From Rhizobiales bacterium Ga0077556 (GTDB lineage Bacteria; Pseudomonadota; Alphaproteobacteria; Rhizobiales; Phreatobacteraceae), in NCBI GenBank assembly GCA_001464235.1, contig LNFH01000358.1:1-32108 (forward strand): 32,108 nucleotides of DNA, written 5' to 3'. The translations under genes and the position numbers were made by a program. The notes under the pieces are model-generated. The model saw only the letters and a list, made by a program, of their open reading frames with translations. It was not told the origin of the DNA and ran no database searches. Positions 27,832-32,108 of this stretch are shown here, piece by piece; the first letter of the stretch is position 1; every line of letters starts with the position of its first letter.

Positions 27832-28524
27832 ATGACCATCGCACTCCTCGAAACATCCCCGCCGCGCATGCAGGAGAGCGCTGCCGCGCGGGTCGAGCGC
27901 GAATTGCGCGCCAGCATCATCGACCTGACCATCCGGCCGGGTGAGAGGCTGTCGGAATCGGAGATCGCCGAACGCTTCCAGGTGTCGCGGCAGCCGGTGC
28001 GCGAAGCCTTCATCGCGCTGATGCGGCAGGGCCTGGTGGACGTGCAGCCGCAGCGCGGGACGGTGGTGGTGAAGCTGTCGGTCCGGCGCATGCTGGATGC
28101 CCGGTTCATCCGCGAGGCGATCGAGGTCGCCATCGTGCGGCGCGCCTGCGAGCGGTTCGACGCCCATTACCGGGATCGCGCGGCCTCGCTGATCGAGGCC
28201 CAGGAGACCGCGGCGCGGGCCGGGGACCATCTCGGCTTCCAGCGCCTCGACAGCCTGTTCCACATCACCCTCGCCGAGGGAGCCGACTGCGCCGAGGCCT
28301 GGAGCGCGGTGGAGATGCAGAAGGCGCACATGGATCGCGTCTGCGCCCTGACGTTGCACTCACCCGGCTCGATGGGCCCTCTGGTGGACCAGCACCGGGC
28401 GATCCTGAACGCCATCGAGGACGGCGACGGGGAGCGTGCGGTGGCGGCGATGAGCCATCACCTGTCCGAGATCCTCCGGGCGGTGGCGGGGCTGGATCTC
28501 GCCCACGCCGAACTCTTCGAATAG
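27832..28524 (+). CDS. GntR family transcriptional regulator (FadR/FCD subfamily)
   Basis: VERELRASIIDLTIRPGERLSESEIAERFQVSRQPVREAFIALMRQGLVDVQPQRGTVVVKLS then FCD-type helical domain; divergent from the TRAP operon. Confidence 0.95.
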   Translation: MTIALLETSPPRMQESAAARVERELRASIIDLTIRPGERLSESEIAERFQVSRQPVREAFIALMRQGLVDVQPQRGTVVVKLSVRRMLDARFIREAIEVAIVRRACERFDAHYRDRAASLIEAQETAARAGDHLGFQRLDSLFHITLAEGADCAEAWSAVEMQKAHMDRVCALTLHSPGSMGPLVDQHRAILNAIEDGDGERAVAAMSHHLSEILRAVAGLDLAHAELFE

Positions 28525-28531
28525 CGGGATA

Positions 28532-28878
28532 TCAGCGCCCGGTCGCCCGCTCTCGCGTAGGATGGGAGCCGGCCGGCGGGGGTGCCGGGATCGACGATCC
28601 CCAGGACCGGGGCGCCTGCGGCAGCGCCTGACGGCGGCGGCCGAAGAAGCGCTGGAACAGCGCGGCGGAGCCGAGGATCAGCGCCATGCCGATCAGCCAG
28701 GTGACCGTGACCGCGCGGCGATCCAGGCAAAGGTGAAGGGTTCGGGGGGAAAGCCCGGAACGGTGCCATAGCTCGACGCACCGGCGCCCACCGTGTCGAC
28801 CACGGCATAGGCCACCAGCGAAAAGATCGACCACATGGCGGCGCCGACCAGGGCTCCCCACCAGACGATCCGTGTCAT
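28532..28878 (-). pseudogene. Small two-TM membrane protein, apparently frameshifted
   Basis: First frame from ATG 28878: MTRIVWWGALVGAAMWSIFSLVAYAVVDTVGAGASSYGTVPGFPPEPFTFAWIAARS then stop at 28693; a second TM segment VTWLIGMALILGSAALFQRFFGRRRQ continues in a different frame to 28532. Confidence 0.6.
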
Positions 28879-28962
28879 CGCGCCGTTCCTCCCCTGCCAA
28901 GTCCCGTGAAAACGGTCGGGCTGCATGTGGGGTTCCCGCCCGGCGGCGCAAGGGTCAGGCGG

Positions 28963-31170
28963 TCAGCGGAAGAGCCTGTCGAGGAAGCCGCCGCCCGGCT
29001 GGGGGCGCACCACGGCGCTGCGGTCCTCGGCCTCGGCGGGTCGCTGCGGGCGGCGCTGCCCGCCGGGCTCCACCCGCGACATGCTCATGGGTTGGTCGAT
29101 GGTCTCGCCGGGCAGAATGCGGCCGGGAGCATCGTAGGACCGCCAGTTTCCGGGCAGGTCGACGATGGTCTGGCCGCGATGGGCCTCCGCCATCACCCTG
29201 TTCCAGACGTCGACGGGCAGGCCGCCGCCGGTCAGCCGCCGCGTCGGCGTGCCGTCGTCGTTGCCGAGCCAGACGCCTGCGACGAAGCGTCCCGTGTACC
29301 CGACGAACCAGGCGTCGCGGAACTCCTGGCTGGTGCCGGTCTTGCCGGCGACGATCCAGCCCGGCAGGCGTACCGTGCGCGCCGTGCCGGAGACCGTCGT
29401 CTGGTTCATCATGGCGTTCATCATGGCGACGTGGCGGGGCTCGACCACCTGCCCGTTGTTCATCGGCTGGCGCTGGAAGAGCACGCGGCCGTTGGTGGTG
29501 CGGATGCGCGTGATGACGTGGGGGATGACGCCCGTGCCGCCATTGGCGAAGGGCGCATAGGCGCCGACGAGCTCGAGCACGCTCACCTCGGAGGTGCCGA
29601 GCGCGATGGAGGGATTGGCGGCAAGCGCCGAGCCGATGCCGAGCTTCTGGGCGGTGCGCACGACGGCGCGCGGGCCGACCTCCTGGCCGAGGCGGACGGC
29701 CACCGTGTTCAGCGACGAGGCGAGGGCCGTCGTCAGGCTGACCTCGCCGCGATAGTCGCGGGTGTAGTTCTCCGGCCGCCAGCCGGCGACGGCGACGGGG
29801 GCGTCGTTGCGTGTCGTGTCGGGCGTCAGGCCACGCTCGAGGGCGGCGAGATAGACGAAGGGCTTGAAGGCCGAACCCGGTTGCCGGCGGGCGGCGACCG
29901 CGCGGTTGAACTGGCTCTGGGCATAGTCGCGGCCACCGACGAGGGCGCGCACGGCGCCGTCGCGGTCGAGCACGACCACGGCGCCCTGGCCGACTCCGTA
30001 ACGCTGGCCGCCACGTGTGAGAGCCTCGACGAGGGCCGCCTCGGCGGCCTGCTGCACCGGGCCGACGATGGTGGTCTCGACCGTCAGGTCGGTCTCGACC
30101 TTGCCGACATAGTCGTCGATCAGGTCCATGATCCAGTCGGCGACATAGTTGATGGAGCCGCCGGGAATGGCTCTGCTCGCCTGGGCCGGGTTGGAGCGGG
30201 CGGTGCGCGCCTGCGCCTCGGTGATGTAGCCCTGGTCGGCCATGGCGGCGAGCACGAGCTGGGCGCGCGCCTGCGCGGCTTCCGGGTTGCGGGTCGGGGC
30301 GAGGCGGGAGGGCGCCTTGACGAGGCCCGCGATGACCGCCGCCTCCTGGAGCGTCAGGGCGGTGGCGGGCTTGTCGTAGTAGCGGCGGGCGGCGGCCTCG
30401 ATGCCATATGCGCCGGCGCCGAAATAGACGCGGTTCAGGTAGAGCTCGAGGATCTGGTCCTTGGAGTAGTTGTGCTCCAGCCAGAGGGCGAGCAGGGCCT
30501 CCTGCACCTTGCGGCCGAGGGTGCGGTCGGGGTTGAGGAACAGGTTCTTGGCGAGCTGCTGGCTGAGCGTCGAGCCGCCCTGCTGGACGCCCCTGTTGGT
30601 GAGGTTGGTCACGACGGCGCGGGCGAGGCCCACCACGTCGAGGCCGAAATGGGAGTAGAACCGCCGGTCCTCGATGGCGATGAGCGCCTGGGAGACGTGT
30701 TTCGGCAGGCTTTTCAGCTGGATCGCGGCGCCGCCGGTATCGCCGCGGTTGGCGAGCTCGGTGCCGTCGGCGGCGAGGATGGCGATGTTCGGCGGCCGCG
30801 GCGGCACCTCGAGCGTGTGGGTCGGCGGCAGGTGGGCGGCATACCAGGCGACGATGCCGGCGACGATGATGAGACCCCAGATGGAGAGGGTCGCGCCCCA
30901 GATGACCAGCGTGCCGAAGAAGCCCCTGCGCTTGCGGCGGCGCGGCTTGTCGTCCCGATCGCGGGGGCCCGGCACCGGACGGCGGCCGCGGGGAGGCTCG
31001 TCGTCCTCGACGGCCTCGTGGCGACGGGTCCGGGCGGGTTTCGGCGGCTTCGGCGGTTCGGCGACGCGCACCCAGGGACGATCCTCGCGCGTGGCGCGCA
31101 GGTCCGCTCCCCCGCGTCCCGTGCCGAAGCTCGGTTCGATCCGCTCGCCCTTGCCGCCGCGCCGCGCCAT
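28963..31170 (-). CDS. Class A penicillin-binding protein, PBP1A family (transglycosylase/transpeptidase)
   Basis: 735 aa; IAIEDRRFYSHFGLD, GGSTLSQQLAKNLFL (GT51), QPGSAFKPF (SxxK), SSLN (SxN), AGKTGTSQEFRDAWFVGYT (KTGT); one N-terminal TM after a basic cytoplasmic tail. Confidence 0.96.
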   Translation of the reverse strand: MARRGGKGERIEPSFGTGRGGADLRATREDRPWVRVAEPPKPPKPARTRRHEAVEDDEPPRGRRPVPGPRDRDDKPRRRKRRGFFGTLVIWGATLSIWGLIIVAGIVAWYAAHLPPTHTLEVPPRPPNIAILAADGTELANRGDTGGAAIQLKSLPKHVSQALIAIEDRRFYSHFGLDVVGLARAVVTNLTNRGVQQGGSTLSQQLAKNLFLNPDRTLGRKVQEALLALWLEHNYSKDQILELYLNRVYFGAGAYGIEAAARRYYDKPATALTLQEAAVIAGLVKAPSRLAPTRNPEAAQARAQLVLAAMADQGYITEAQARTARSNPAQASRAIPGGSINYVADWIMDLIDDYVGKVETDLTVETTIVGPVQQAAEAALVEALTRGGQRYGVGQGAVVVLDRDGAVRALVGGRDYAQSQFNRAVAARRQPGSAFKPFVYLAALERGLTPDTTRNDAPVAVAGWRPENYTRDYRGEVSLTTALASSLNTVAVRLGQEVGPRAVVRTAQKLGIGSALAANPSIALGTSEVSVLELVGAYAPFANGGTGVIPHVITRIRTTNGRVLFQRQPMNNGQVVEPRHVAMMNAMMNQTTVSGTARTVRLPGWIVAGKTGTSQEFRDAWFVGYTGRFVAGVWLGNDDGTPTRRLTGGGLPVDVWNRVMAEAHRGQTIVDLPGNWRSYDAPGRILPGETIDQPMSMSRVEPGGQRRPQRPAEAEDRSAVVRPQPGGGFLDRLFR

Positions 31171-31328
31171 GCCCCGCCTGGTCCGCCCCCTCGTGTGCTG
31201 ATGCCTCTCCTCAGGGGTAAAGCCGGCGCCATGAAGGGGGGGTTAAGGCGATTTTGCGGAGGGCCTTCATCGTTCGGCAGGGTTAACGGGTAGCGTCTGG
31301 ATGGGTATGGGTGCCCTGCCCAAAGCCG

Positions 31329-31496
31329 GTGCGTCCTTCGAGGCTCGGGCTTTGCCCTCGCTCCTCAGGATGAGGATCGAGGTGACCTGCATCAGCGTGC
31401 CGGGCCGCGCACTGATTCCCGCGCCTTGCGACCGGAGTGCCATCCACCGCCCTCCTCATCCTGGGGTGCGAGCGCAGCAAGCCTCGAAGGACGCAC
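31329..31496. repeat. Second REP-like inverted doublet (different family)
   Basis: Left arm gtgcgtccttcgaggctcgggctttgccctcgctcctcaggatgagga (31329-31376); right arm tcctcatcctggggtgcgagcgcagcaagcctcgaaggacgcac (31453-31496) is its imperfect reverse complement. Confidence 0.85.
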
Positions 31497-31535
31497 TTCA
31501 GGTCTGCAATCCTCACCACGGCCTTTTATGGCCGG

Positions 31536-32108
31536 TCAGCGCGCGGCCTCGTCCTCCAGCACGCCGGTGAGGACCTTGCGGATCGCCGTCTGGCGCTGGG
31601 CCGACTGGATCTTCGCCCCCATCAAGTCGGTGACGTAGAACACGTCGACGGCGCGCTCGCCGAAGGTGGCGACATAGGCGGAGGCGATATTGAGGCTGTG
31701 GCGCGAGAGTGCCGAGGTGAGGTCGTGCAGGAGGCCGGGGCGGTCGAGTCCGGAGACCTCGATCACCGTGTAGCGCGTCGACCAGGTGTTGTTGATGGCG
31801 ACGTCCGGCGCGATGCGGAAGGTGCGCGAGCGGTGGCGTGCCGGGGATTTCTTGGCGGCGGCGGCCACGGCTTCGCCCACCTTCATCTCGCCGCGCAGGG
31901 CCTTCTCGATGGCGTCGGCGATGCGTCCGGCGCGGCGCTCCTCGTCCTCGTCGCGGTCGAAGGCGCGGGTGATGGAGATCGTGTCGAGGGCGAGCCCGTC
32001 GGTGGTGGTATAGATCTGCGCGCCGACGATGTTGGCGCCCGTCGCGGCGCAGGCCCCGGCGATGATGGAGAGAAGCCGCGGGTGGTCGGGGGCGAGCACG
32101 GTCAGGTG
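31536..32108 (-). CDS. glnD: [Protein-PII] uridylyltransferase/uridylyl-removing enzyme, C-terminal tandem ACT domains (gene runs off right edge)
   Basis: HLTVLAPDHPRLLSIIAGACAATGANIVGAQIYTTTDGLALDTISI...YTVIEVSGLDRPGLLHDLTSALSRHSLNIASAYVATFGERAVDVFYVTDLMGAKI: GlnD ACT repeats. Confidence 0.95.
   Translation of the reverse strand, partial: HLTVLAPDHPRLLSIIAGACAATGANIVGAQIYTTTDGLALDTISITRAFDRDEDEERRAGRIADAIEKALRGEMKVGEAVAAAAKKSPARHRSRTFRIAPDVAINNTWSTRYTVIEVSGLDRPGLLHDLTSALSRHSLNIASAYVATFGERAVDVFYVTDLMGAKIQSAQRQTAIRKVLTGVLEDEAAR

Noticed and set aside
28906-31293. 795-aa plus-strand ORF opposite the PBP gene
   Set aside because: Shadow ORF of the class A PBP; low-complexity composition, no recognisable motif.
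31283-31570. Small ORFs on both strands between the PBP gene and glnD
   Set aside because: They lie over the REP-like inverted repeat and show no protein-like features.
1-32108. CRISPR arrays, tRNAs, rRNAs, prophage or transposase genes
   Set aside because: Looked for regularly spaced direct repeats, tRNA-like cloverleafs at gene borders and integrase/transposase motifs; none seen.

Overview
This is a GC-rich alphaproteobacterial (Rhizobiales-like) chromosomal window, densely coding, with ordinary metabolic and transport content. Left to right: 5' part of a glutamine-dependent NAD+ synthetase (-), an Omp25/RopB-like beta-barrel protein (+), class II DAHP synthase (-), a secreted helical-repeat protein (+), and a palindrome-rich REP-like doublet. 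Next comes a probable aromatic/organic-acid catabolism locus: MBL-fold protein, fumarylacetoacetate hydrolase (FAH) family protein, MarR, alpha/beta hydrolase, acyl-CoA synthetase, TetR, then a complete LIV-I type ABC transporter operon. It is followed by a CsbD protein, a TetR-MFP-RND efflux operon, a CaxA/ChaA-type antiporter, and a uronate-utilisation operon (GntR / TRAP dctPQM-kduI-kdgF-like cupin-PfkB kinase). The right end has a small two-TM membrane gene that appears frameshifted, a class A PBP (PBP1A-like), a second REP-like inverted-repeat doublet, and the GlnD C-terminus (partial). I found no rRNA, tRNA, CRISPR, prophage or transposase. I do not see convincing evidence of a wholly new system. 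The best leads are: an MBL protein that has lost most of its metal site 2 ligands; a compact unsaturated-uronate module lacking kduD; two structured REP-like doublets; hairpins directly after both transporter solute-binding genes; and a likely frameshifted small membrane protein. All functional names are from reading the translated ORFs; no database search was run.
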